In this document: piece after piece, positions 37,001 through 47,250 of the stretch
Layout of the letters: every line of letters starts with the position of its first letter
Position numbering within the stretch: the first letter of the stretch is position 1
Source of the DNA: Ciborinia camelliae
Lineage: Eukaryota > Ascomycota > Leotiomycetes > Helotiales > Sclerotiniaceae
Direction: 5' to 3'
Length of the DNA stretch: 64,000 nt
Assembly (NCBI GenBank): GCA_025890175.1
Contig: JANPYM010000003.1
Coordinates: forward strand, 2,104,795 to 2,168,794
Notes under the pieces: model-generated
Told to the model about the DNA's origin: nothing
What the model saw: the letters and a program-made list of their open reading frames with translations, nothing else
Databases searched by the model: none
Translations under genes and position numbers: made by a program

Positions 37001-37476
37001 GGGGTGGGAGTCAGGCGAGTGTGAAGAGTTTGGGAAGTAATGGTAATGGGAATGGGAATGGGAATGGTAGTCCGAAGAGTGTGGAGGGCAGTGGCAGTCC
37101 TGTGGCTGGAGGACCGCTTATGCAGCCACCTTGGGGACAACGGAGGAAGGGTAGCGCGTTTAGTCTTGTGAATGAAGAGGTAGAGAGTGATGCGGCGAAT
37201 TTAAATACGAATAAATCGTCGCCGGAAGTAGGACATAATAATATGGAAACGAGAGATTCATCATCACGAAACGAACATGAAGGAGAAGCTGAGAAGTCTA
37301 GGAGACCGTCATATACCAAACAACATAAATCAACTGCGAGCGCGGAGTCAATCAGCTACTTCAAGGAAGATGATCCGGTGAACGGTGAGAGATGGGTATT
37401 GGAAAGGAGAAGAACGGCAGACAGTGGGGAGGTGGAAGTATTAGGTAGGGAGGTTCTACAGGGTGGAGCGATTTAA
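34033..37476 (+). CDS. Large disordered acidic protein, function unknown
   Basis: Single exon of 1147 aa from an ATG. No catalytic domain is recognisable. The N-terminus (MFSYLRPHRRIASTPSSPNP) and many Ser-Pro/Thr-Pro sites suggest a phosphoregulated scaffold. The middle is strongly acidic, with a near-perfect tandem duplication DDDLYFDDGMIGLEGD / DDLYFDDGIIDLEGD at about 36010-36110 and related IPGVN/IPGIN boxes at ~35485-35570. A coiled-coil-like LEEIEEAEEQQDIEK follows. Near the C-terminus there is an NG dipeptide run (GNGNGNGNGS) and a conserved-looking stretch, MSLEALLKLRSRAWGGSQASVKSLG. Orthologues probably exist in Pezizomycotina as hypothetical proteins; I do not assign a function. 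Confidence 0.8.
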   Translation: MSSQSKMFSYLRPHRRIASTPSSPNPEVPIFEPSARPVDHGHPPRLQGVKYEDELSPISSPPLLPSIARVSSAGYGNTFENLSFNGKINAHGHDPRGQSWDAKVNNGQKGASEFGNSQKSPTYASNQRPDSAGNAGPGSTRNTGFDHSRSQSNANYDTGTKKFLGQMTSDRDIKPTGRRHGGVRMPSPPLETPHSQSSKGRLKMLNPMALLARRRASQAIPQLTPESLTTNFSSNDNFDPRIKGTVVHDFSAPRGPRRNVSYNDVGAADGTRPFQRSPYADSTTNDKAGNHTPVFTENFEEEQYPAAGPHVRKANDLSDLTAPKPMYAREIQRPVDHDSMSKGMDELQAGDLKRLSAQKSPSDFELSVPPKAEIPAPVESKRISIYPVSTPPKAYPSARKCGRARNVSDVSAKDVPKHMKSTSSRFSFDMIGAAEQERLLEDRHRQKALEKKNDPEHDDQQIYDEDDDFNYDDMMDDDGLEERIPGVNADYDEGDIFEGFSGGEEEIPGINTTTLEEIEEAEEQQDIEKSASIEDEVQPGLLDGNVAGFTFQPHVPSPMSPYTPGAETTPRDSNGQVIGFAMTKYSPYLMSDPPDSVFTPISPDGKIPPSDNQLPEVQAIPESNLQGLGIGTETPNKLRNELIQQKTFKSTSFSQISGFDDDDLYFDDGMIGLEGDGDDLYFDDGIIDLEGDRGVGAGGFDESVFDNNDTDQYGRPIKDQFMATQTSNAFATNSTGLLKEVKEDTLSPLFLRTNRLAGDLAPQPSCSDNRVSATAPDQLTSQGLTQDKLAAYQASLAAAAFSAAASGKFRRDSTQSLFHLDSDREENQPGLVADSGHTSSHYEQLSPSYDDDFDYDDALEDDEFIAAANAEALANDQDGFYGQEFGFYSQPAASSAEYINGGYFGPRGMDGMIRSQSGRVASREPNLTPITERSEYSNRNSFMSASHLHAPPGSSPMVSPGLAQLMIAQDYERASDMSLEALLKLRSRAWGGSQASVKSLGSNGNGNGNGNGSPKSVEGSGSPVAGGPLMQPPWGQRRKGSAFSLVNEEVESDAANLNTNKSSPEVGHNNMETRDSSSRNEHEGEAEKSRRPSYTKQHKSTASAESISYFKEDDPVNGERWVLERRRTADSGEVEVLGREVLQGGAI

Positions 37477-40400
37477 ATGTGTGGTATGGATATAGGATAG
37501 GCTCTTGCATATATTTGGTGGTTAGCGTTTTTGTTTTTATGGGAGTGAGGCATGTTGGTGGTTTTAGATAGGTACCAGCACAAGGCATAAAATGGATAGA
37601 TTGGAGGCGGCTTGAGGAGGGCATAATACCACATGAAGTTAACAAATATGATATCCTTTTCAATATTTCAATTAAAATAATTCCTCACGGAAATAGGTTG
37701 CAAGCTTGTGACCTAGCAGTGTCTTTTGGAGTGGCTTGTTTGATGTGCTGCTGCTGGTGTATGGTACCTAACTACGTGTCCATAATTCGTATCAAGGAAT
37801 TGCATCAAATGGTTAAATAATAAAACATTGAAACTCTTGAAACTTCAAGTCCTCATACTGAGAAGTTCGTGGTTCCTTGTGAAAAGGTACTTGGCCTTCG
37901 CTGTGCGTCCTTGGATGAAATGCCATCTTGGTACTCGAGCCCTGGCACAAGCCGCGTCGAAGTTTGCGGAAATAAAAGTCGGAAAATATAAGAGTACCTA
38001 GGTACCTAGAAAAGATTGAGGTTCTACCATATCTTCATATTTCTTTCATCGCCCACTCCCAGTGCTAATAATACCAAGACGCCTTTCGGTCAACTCACTG
38101 CGTGCTATCTATTAATTACCTACCTACCTACCTTAGGTTACCTGGTAATATCACCGGTAATATCACCACCAGTAATGCAGCAATTTTAATGAGAAACAGG
38201 TATGGAAAGATTCACCTAGGAAAAATATCTATCTGTCGGGCTAGGTAGTAAATATATGGAGGTAAGAGAGTACCTAAACCTGCGCACACTTCAACCAAAG
38301 AAACACACCCCTAGAAATTCAAGGCAATTGAAATTGAAATTGAGTTTGAAACTTGAAGTTGTGATCCCATCTGGTTCCAGGGCATTGGTAGGTATGCAGT
38401 CACTGGGCCAGCGCAATATAAGAAAAAGTTTTGTTGCACGTCTGAAAATTCTTGTGAATTGGTGCTCCTTGAAAACAAGCCGAACTAGCTCTTTTTGGTT
38501 TGGGGGGGGAGTTATAGAGACTGCAAATTATCTCCGGTGCAAAGCTTGGGTTTTGGCTTGGCTGGTTGGGAGATTTCGGGCTGACATTTTCGGGTGCAAG
38601 CAGGAGCAGGAGGAGGATGGGGAGGAAGTTTCCTGGGGTTATCGAGATTACCTAGGTAGGATTGGCATTGGCACTGTATCGAGATGAAAGTGCTGTGGCG
38701 GTTGAAAGATATCTTGTCGCTCTACGTATAGGTGATGTTTAGGTCAAGCCCTGGAGAGTGGCGGCGGACTGTGGGAGAAGGTTGATGTTGGCCGAGTGGA
38801 GGGGATGCGACAGGCATATAAACAAGAGTTATATTACCTAGGTAGGTTTCTAGATATATCATGGAGATATTTATTGCTATTGGTCTTGCTGTCTTTGGTT
38901 GCAAGATCTCTGCGACTATGGGAATTCTGTAATATCATTTAGGTAATTGGGAGAATTATCCAATTGCCACATTGAAATGTATATAAATATGGCAATAGTA
39001 TCAAAAGCTTTGTGCTGGAGTTTTGTTAGTCTTCTTTTACCTACCTAGGTACGCTTCAATATGGTTTGGTTTTCTTGAAGTTACGCCTTACTTTCATCGC
39101 GACTGGAACCTTCATTCATCGTAACCATGATCAAATTAACTTGAATTCAGAAGATTTATCACCAGATGGACATGAAAGACAAGAATTACTATATGTCAAT
39201 GGAAGGGATGAAAGGATCGCATTGCATTGTCAATTCGCAAGTTTTGTTCATCCCATGCGAAATTTTGCAATTCTCGCCCCCGGGCCATCACATTCCCTTC
39301 CGCAACAAGTTACCTCTTACCAAACAGTAAATTGCCACGAGTAAACTAAAACTCACACATCATCCACCAATGAGGTGTTCAGTAATTGAAGAATTGTTGT
39401 TAGCTTCCGTTTATTAAGTGTTATCCAGTCTGAAGGCGACACAGCACACGTTTAGATTCTCACCGCCCACCATACTATCCATCGCCAACGACCTAGTACA
39501 TACCCTAAAATATATTCACATAACGGGAAATCCAAGAAGAATCTCCAGCCTCTTCAATTATTTTTGAACATGCCAGGAAATTCTACAAATGGGAATTGTG
39601 TGCGACAGTTTGAAAATCTTTTTTACGTAGGTGCCTTAGGGTTTGATATCGAATCGTTTGAAATAAATCATATTGTTGCCTATTGTGCATCAATTATCTT
39701 CCTATTGTGTGCAGAGTTCTCCCAACCTCCTGATTTTAGGTGAACTTTGATGACGTTGAGGAAAGCCGCTCAGAAAGTGAATATCAATCCTTCAATTCAA
39801 AAAGTGAAAATGAAGATGGAGGTGAACAATGCAAAGTGAAATGGTCAAAATATTAAACTTATGATGTGCGAAACGTAAAATGATATTGTAATTGAAGCAA
39901 CACCTTAATTAGGATAGGGTAAGCTTAGAATTGATGTCTATAGAAGATCCTCCATAGTTTGATACCCATGATGCCAAGCTTTACCCCTTCGCTTCCCCAC
40001 GGAGTGGGTCCCGTGCTGCGGGACAACTCCTCCAACGAAGGGCCTTGTCAGGCATTTAGGAGAGGAGTATAAAGGTTATTTCAACGATATGCTTCTGTAG
40101 ACATTCCGCCATCCGAAAACAAGACTCAAATTTGGTCGCGAAGACAGTGAGATAAGATGTGCTTGGGTCATGAACATTCATGGCCTAGGGCAGAGCGGCC
40201 TTAAGATCGCAGGAGAGAGAGGTATCCTCAGGTCGTGTATACTTTCCTCTCCCTCATAACTCCAAGGTCGAGTCACGTAGCTTTGCTCTACATTGTATGA
40301 GTTTGGAAGTGGGCTGGGAAGAGATGTGAGGTGAATATCGTAAAGTCCTTCGTGAGCCACTAAGCGAAAGACTTCAGTTCATTTCACCTTCAAACATCAA

Positions 40401-41010
40401 CGACGATATATCGTCTGATATATTTACTTACCAACCCCCTCCAATCAAGGTAACCCACATTCAAGGCAATTGATTTTAATTCGAGTTCGCTAGCTTACTT
40501 TCTGCGCACAATTGAAGTACTTTTGAGATTCTCAATTCCCAATTCCTTCCTGCTTTCTTCTTCCCACGAACACGAAAAAACGACGACGGATACCCAACAG
40601 CTAACTGCAAATTCAATTGAACGTACTTGTACAATCAATCTTCCATTCAACTCTTCAATTCTTCAATTCTTCTCACAATCAATTACTTGTGTACCATCAG
40701 ATTACCATCAGATACTCCTCTGGAGCTTCTTGTACCAATTAACTACTCTTTTGAGACTTTATTTGACATACACATACCCTTCAATTAATTTTGCGTTAAC
40801 TTTACCTTCATCCCTCTTCTATTTTCGTCTCGTTATAACTTTTCGTCTCGTCTTTACTTAATTCAGTTGAAATCAACTACTACAGCTACTGTACTACAGC
40901 TTGTTTACTTTATATCTCACAACATAACTCAATTCGGAGGACTACTTCGAATTTATTTCAGTGCACGATACTTACGAATTCTTTACGACTTCTTTAAGGT
41001 TTCATTTCTT
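37477..41010. other. Intergenic, 3.5 kb
   Basis: No gene supported. It contains scattered ACCTAGGT copies (37997-38008, 38648-38656, 38836-38845, 39042-39050), a TACC run at ~38116-38135, and from ~40400 a long pyrimidine-rich T/C tract leading into the repeat-built leader of the next gene. The 143-codon frame at 38256-38687 has no recognisable content. Confidence 0.5.
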
Positions 41011-41011
41011 G

Positions 41012-41500
41012 TCACTATTAATTCAGTACGTGGAAGAACTACTTCTACGACTCTTATTTCCAAGTTCCTCGTTTACGACGACTTTGTTTACTTACCAATT
41101 ACTTGTGACTCTTGTCACTGTAAGTCAACTTCCCCTTCATGCTCTTTGCGACTCTGCTGATGATGACCAAGTTATTTCGATATTTCGATCACTATTACAT
41201 TTGGTACGTGGAAGAACTACTTCTACGACTCTTATCACAAAAGTTACTCGTTTACGACGACTTTGTTTACTTACCAATTTCCTACGACTTTTGTCGCTGT
41301 AAGCACAACACCCCTTCATGCTTTTGTGACTTACTGACGATGACCAAGTTAATTTCGATATTTCGAACGCAGAGCACTCAATCGAGTTGACTTTACTTTA
41401 TTTACCTGTCACGAAGTTCTCAAGAAGATTCTTCGTTGTCAATGTAAGTCGCAACACCCTTCCATTCATGCTCCTTGCAATTTACTAACAATGATCAAGT
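41012..41500 (+). repeat. Tandem 178-bp leader repeats, each with an intron-like segment
   Basis: Two units 178 bp apart (GTACGTGGAAGAACTAC starts at 41026 and again at 41204) are highly similar. A third, more diverged unit follows (~41365-41500). Each ends in an intron-like block with a donor, a CTGAYGATG or CTAACAATG branch-like site and an acceptor: 41120-41171, 41299-41348 and 41444-41499. The array sits immediately upstream of the 41585 start codon and most likely forms the 5' leader of that gene. Confidence 0.8.
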
Positions 41501-41584
41501 ATTGTCTTCATACTCTCGACGAACGCACGTCTTTTACGCACTACTTCACATAACTCACTTTCTTCAACTTATATCTACGTTAAG

Positions 41585-44500
41585 ATGTCCTCAACACAAG
41601 CACCAAACAGTTCTCCAGCTTCTTCCCAGAAGAAGGCTGCCGATAACAAGTGCGTCCAAACCACCAAGGGATGGGTCTGCGCTCTTTGCTTCCCTCTTGG
41701 AGATCCCAACCGTGCCCTTGAGCGCGTTTTGAACCTTTCTGAGCTCAAGCTTCATGCTGCTGGCAACCATTATGCTTCACTTGGTCAAAACGAGTGGGAG
41801 AACTATGGTGCGTCGAATCGTTCTTTAAGATCATAGCACTTGCTAACAATCACTATAGTTAACAAGTCTGTTTACTACGAGGCTCAATTCAAAGGCCAGA
41901 ACAGTCTTGGCTTGGACGGTGGTGTCATGCGTGGCCCACCTACAGTTGCTTCCCAGAAGACACTTTCCAAGCAAGCTGGTGTTCCCAAGCGCAAGTACGT
42001 TCGCAAGACCAAGCCTGTTGCTAAAGAGTCTGCTCTTGATCTTATGGAGCGTATGATCAACTTTGATGGCAACGCCGACGATCATGTTATGTCCGAAGCT
42101 CCTGATTCTCCTGGTGGCAGCCAGGATGAAGACAGTGAGATGAGCGACGTCGATTTCTCACCAATTAATCCAAAAACCGGCAATGATTCCTTCTTTGGTC
42201 TATCTGCTGCTCACCACCAATATGGTATGCATCCAATGGGTGTACCACAGGTCGCAGCATCACCAGCTTCTCGACGAAGTAGCACCGATCCTTTCTATGG
42301 TCAATTTGATGCTCAAAACCAGTACGGCATGCATTCAGTTGGTGGTTCTCAAATCTCTGCAACTCCAACTACTCCACAATCTGGCCGCGGTTCTTACTAT
42401 GATCCATCTGCTCAATATCAATTTGACATGCATTCAATGGATGTATCTCAAGCTGTTGCATCACCAAGCACACCATCACGCAAGAAGTCGTCTGCTTCCA
42501 AGAATCCTCTCCGTCAACGTTTGAGTGAAAACCCTTCGTTTGAGTCCGCTGTCTCTGTTCATGGTCTTGCTAAAGTTCGCGCTGCTGGTAATGCAGGCCT
42601 TCAGCGATATCTTGATCGACAAGCTCGTGGTCTTCCTCGTACAGCCAACGCCAACCTTCCATTGAATATATCTCCTTCTCGTAATGGCACCTTGGGTCTT
42701 CCTCTTAGTGCTGCAAATTACGCTGCTGCTGGTATGCCAAACATTCAAGTTGAGAAGCCTGCTCGACGTGCCAAGAAGGTTGACCGCCGTCGTCAAGCAT
42801 CTACTACTCTCAGCATTGCTGATGGTGCTGAACGCAACACTTCCCCTTCTACTAACGCCGTCCCAACCAATCTCACCCTCAATCAGTTTGGTCTTCCAGC
42901 TACTATATTTGGACAAGCTCCTGGTGCTGTCTACAAGTCTCATACATACAATTCTATTTATGCAGAGAAGACTCCCAACGAACAACGTCCTCTTCCCGGG
43001 CTCTCTTTTCCTCACATTCCTCTTCCTGAGATTCCTTCTGACCTTTTTCTTCCTGAGATTCCATCGGAGCTTTCTCTTCCTGAGTTTTCTCTTCCTGAGT
43101 TTTCTCTTCCTGAGTTTTCTCTTCCTGAGTTTTCTCTTCCTGAGTTTTCTCTTCCTGTTACGAACAATAAGGTTGTTCAACAGGAACCTACTGGTAATGT
43201 AGGCACAGTTGGCATATTTAGTGATGATCAAGTCACTGGTCTCACGGAAGACTTCATCACTGACTTCTTCAATGAAGATTTCGCACCTGCAAATGGCATT
43301 AGCCAAACTGGGGTCGGCCGTTCTCATCGCGACATATTTGGTACTCCAGAGCCTAATCAATCATTCAATGGTATGGGTATTGATGGTACCTTCGACGACA
43401 GCTTTGACTTCTTCGCTGCTCACGACTACAGCTTTGACCAAGATACGACTTTTAACCATCCTGTCCCAGTCCCACAGCAAGACAATGGTGTCCTCGAAAA
43501 GTTCTTGGCCTCTATTCCAAAGCAAACAGACTCTGAGATTGACGCCATGTTCGGCTTTGGCAATCCTTCTACCTCTACGAACACCAATAACAACTTCTCG
43601 GTCTTCAATACTACTTCTTTGGAGTATGGAATTGGTCTTCAAACTTTGGAAACTGTTCAAGGCATTGTTTCTGCTGTTGGGCGATCTTCTCCTGCTCATT
43701 CGACCGCTTCTTCTCACGTTGTTGAACCCTCATCTCCTGCTCATTCGACCGCTTCTTCTCAAGTTGTTGAGCCCTCCTCTACTGTTGTTGAGCCATCTTC
43801 TCCTGCTCATTCGACTGCTTCTCACGTTGTTGAACCCTCATCTACTGCTGTTGAACCCTCCTCTACTGATGATTCGAGCGATTGTTCTCCCGTTGGAGAT
43901 TCTTCGACTTCAACTACTAGGGCTTCTTCTACTGCCGTCGAAGCTGCTTTACCAAATTTTGAGGACCCTCCAGCTACCCTGGCCCCTTCTTCTACTTTTG
44001 CTGAAGACCCTTCCGTTTTTGATGGAATTATGCCTCCTTTAGAGTCTCCTTTGCCTGAGTCCATTGCTGCTACTGAGCCTCATTTCCCCGAGTCTCCTGT
44101 CACTGTCAAGTCTCCTGTCGCTCTCGAGTCTCTTCCTGCAGTCGAGTTGGCTGCTCCTCTTACTGCGGCAGTCCCTGCCATAGTCACTCCGGAAATGAAT
44201 GCTCTTTTCAAGCAGTTTATGGAACAGCAGTTCGCGGAACATCAAAAGAAGCTCGAGCAAGAGCAAAAGCAAAAGAAGTCTCTGGACAAGCAGCTCCTGG
44301 AGCAGCAAATGGCTGCCAACGAAGCATTGGTAAAGAGAATCGAAGATCAAGACGCCAAGATTGAAAAGATGGCTCGGCGTGACGCCGTTCACTCAGCCAA
44401 GGCCGCTGCCACGGCCAAGGCTGATGAACTCCGTCGCGTCGAAGCTCATCGAAATCGGCTCTCAAAGAAGAGCAACGAGGAGTTGTCTGGTGTTGTCCCT

Positions 44501-45049
44501 GGCCGTACGACTGGGAAGGGTAACCCGACTGTTGCCGCCAAGGACAACACCAGACAGCTCCCCGTTGTCTCCAAGAAGCAAGTCTTGGTTCCTAGGGAGC
44601 CCTTCGGCCCGTTCGTCCCGGCCTATTACCAAAAGAAGACGAAGGAGCCCGCTGTCGCTCCCAAGTCAGCTCCCGCCGCGCGACCAGTTCGCACCGTTCC
44701 TGCTCCCAGAGCAGCTTCTCGTGCCAGACCAGCCGCTTCCGCCCCTCCATCGGGCGTTGAAAAGAAGAACCGCGCCAAGGGCGCCATGAAGCACTCTGCC
44801 TGGGAGGCAAAAGTCCTTGCCAGTGACGATGTGATGCTGAACGTAAAGGACCGTGACGGGAATTGGGTCTTCGTCAAGAAGGCCGACCTTGGAAAGTTGA
44901 AGCCCACCTCGGTGGAGAAGGAGGAGACTAGGATGCCGGTGGCAAAGAAGCCAGCCAACCAATCCTATGTAAATTCCCTGGGTATCCAGGGGTTTACTCG
45001 CGACCCTCTCATCCCGCGCACCAATCGCCCAAAGCCATCCCATTCTTAG
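41585..45049 (+). CDS. Repeat-rich protein with zinc-finger-like N-terminus, function unknown
   Basis: Exons 41585-41807 and 41859-45049 (51-bp intron, tgctaacaat branch site) give 1137 aa. Near the N-terminus C32-x2-C35 and LKLH57-x4-H62 form a C2H2-finger-like pattern with a long loop. Three ~34-residue repeats follow (period 102 bp, from 42184, 42286 and 42388; core QYGMHSMG). There are then five exact LPEFS pentapeptides (43076-43150) and several SSPAHSTASSHVVEP units (~43687-43870). The C-terminus has a Gln/Lys coiled coil (EHQKKLEQEQKQKKSLDKQL) and an Ala/Pro/Arg-rich basic tail. No known domain is certain. The third-position C bias of the 3' third differs from the T-rich 5' part, so the gene may be a recent composite. 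Nuclear localisation is an inference from basic clusters such as KPARRAKKVDRRR. Confidence 0.8.
43076..43150 (+). repeat. Five exact 15-bp tandem repeats encoding LPEFS
   Basis: Five identical CTTCCTGAGTTTTCT units in frame, preceded by three degenerate copies (LPEIPSDLF, LPEIPSELS). Likely polymorphic in number between strains. Confidence 0.97.
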
Positions 45050-45138
45050 GGGTTGGTTTTGTGGTGGGTGTGTGGGTTTGGGACGGGCTTGTGGGTATGG
45101 GACCTGGGGATTTACATAGGATTGCTGGCTCTGGTTGT

Positions 45139-45172
45139 CTTTGGGTTTGGGGTTTGGGGTTTGGGGTTTGGG
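45139..45172 (+). repeat. (TTTGGGG)n array, possible G-quadruplex
   Basis: Four consecutive runs of three to four G separated by TTT, directly 3' of the stop of the repeat-rich gene. This is the minimal pattern for a two- to three-layer intramolecular G-quadruplex in the transcript or coding strand. Confidence 0.85.
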
Positions 45173-45814
45173 AAAGGATTTCGGAGTTTGTACGACCATT
45201 GGGTCCATGTTTTGATAGATAATTACTTAACCCACGCAATCCAGCGTAGCTTGGGCGGATTCGTGGTAGATGTTCGTACGGAGTACTGTAGAAGGAACCA
45301 ATTCAGCATGTTTTGAGTGGATTCAAGTTAAAAGGATGGAAAGATAGTTACTACAAATGAATTAAAATGAAAGATTTATGAACATCATTTTTTCCCGACT
45401 TCATTGATTTTGGTTTGACTTCATTCATTTTAGTGAATCTTGATAATTCCATGATTGTGATACATTTGTACCTGGTCAAGATCGAAAAAACTGCCCAAGT
45501 ACCACTAAAATATGACAAAACACGATGACATATGTCACGTGATTACATCATCCGATGGCTGAGGAGGAAGCTCAAGGCACCTACTCTATCTAACTGTAAC
45601 GGCGGGTAGGTTAGTCTCCTACCACTTTTGTTACTTTTATAATTTTTAATTCTTTTTCTATTTATATTAAACATTAATTGTCCCAGAATTCTTTTTCTAC
45701 ACTTAGAAGAAAAGAAGCGAAGTATCTAGTTAATCAAATTGCTTTCGAATTTATAAAGGCAAACCTTTAAATGACCCCTTTTACTGTACTACTTCTTGCG
45801 CTTGAGATCTGTTT

Positions 45815-45905
45815 CCGTACAGTTTCGTATAGTTTTGTACATCTCGTACAGCTCGTACAATTCGTACATCTCGTACAATTCGTAAACTAAGTTCGTACAG
45901 TTCGG
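45815..45905. repeat. Degenerate TCGTACARYT tandem repeat
   Basis: About eight decanucleotide-like units (CGTACAGTTT, CGTACATCT, CGTACAATT and variants) in 90 bp. Each contains the palindrome GTAC. Confidence 0.85.
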
Positions 45906-47250
45906 CGTGTCTCAACGCACGCCCAACTTAGATTGGTATTGCATTAAATTGACATCATCTCGGTGGGAAGAGATATGTCTCATAAATAACATATCGTGAT
46001 TGGTTTGATTAATCATGAATGTTTATAAGTCGTAATCTACACTCTCCCTACAGTCTCAGAATCGTTTCTTTCCCTATTGTGATCGTGCGGCTAGAAAATA
46101 AAATTTGCCGGGTACCTGTTTTCCAAACAAGTTTCCTTGCCCCACGGTTATAGATTTAAGCATCCACATGTTTCTAGGAACGCACGGAAAGACAGTTCCG
46201 GAACCTCTTCTCTACCAGAAAATCTATCTTCTAGCTCCTGAACCTATTGTTTGAATAATCAACGCGATCTGTTGTATATTATGTCTTCTCTGGTATATAT
46301 AATCGAAGCCCACGGGTATTTTAGATCTATACCTCTTTAAGGTCTCACGGAGAGAAATTTTCACGGTGTTGGTAAATAGGCATTGTGGTGTATTCTTTTT
46401 AGCTCTCAAAAAGCTTTCACCTGGGTGAATATTCTTCCAAATTTGTAGCCAAAATTGTTGTATAATAGGTGGAGAAACGTGTTTTCGCCCCCTCCCCGGT
46501 CCCCCCTCAACAACACCATGCTCTTGTCTGTTATATATCGTTGCACCCCAGCTGTAGAGGGCTTTTTTTCGTTTACGAAGTATAGTGAATTAAAACGCCC
46601 GAAGTTTTCTCTAGAATTTTCAGATTACAGTCAGGCTACAACACTTGGCAAAAATTAGATGCCAGAGTTTAATTAATCATGAAAGACATATAGCTCTATA
46701 ACTCAGACTAGAGCTTTTAAAGTACTATAAGCTAGCTGGATAGACAGACAGTATATCATCTGATGATTTAGTAGATAGATAATTCGGAAGTGTGGGCTTG
46801 AGAAAAACAAAAAAAATTAAAATGAATAGAGAAGTAGATAGAGGGGAAAAAAGGGTATGGAAATGAAGATACACTGGATACAGATAGATTCCTAGCCCGG
46901 ATATCGCGATCAATGCATCTGACAAACAAGGAATTACAGAAATAAAATAAAATGGAAAGTTGGGAGATTAATCTTCTGTTTTATTGCTACTGCATTGTAA
47001 TGGTTATCCTATAACTCAGGGCCCATATAAAGGCGGGAAGAAACCCTATTACTTTAACTATGACATATATAATAATTGATTTTAGAAGCCACGCTGTAAT
47101 CATATGGATCCTATATGTATAGGATTCTCCACTGCTACTACAGCGGTGGAATATAGTAATCATTCAGTCTGAACTGACCTCAATTTCAGCATTTACTATA
47201 AATTTGCATCCCAAAGGAGATATTTGAATTGCCCCCTCATCTTCACAAGC

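Larger units (their letters stand above)
45050..47250. other. Intergenic, 2.2 kb
   Basis: 3' flank shared by two convergent genes. It holds a G-rich TTTGGGG array, a TCGTACA-type tandem array, a CACGTG site near 45536, and a short inverted repeat around 47109-47125. No gene supported. Confidence 0.5.

Noticed and set aside
38256..38687. ATG-initiated 143-codon frame
   Set aside because: No motif, odd Lys/Leu and Gly-run composition, a gtaagagag donor-like site right after the ATG, and no partner exon found.
42476..44042. Long open frames on both strands inside the repeat-rich gene, with Arg/Lys- or Leu-rich repeats
   Set aside because: They are shadow frames produced by the in-frame 15-bp and ~45-bp repeats of the 41585-45049 gene. 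Their composition is extreme and follows the repeats.
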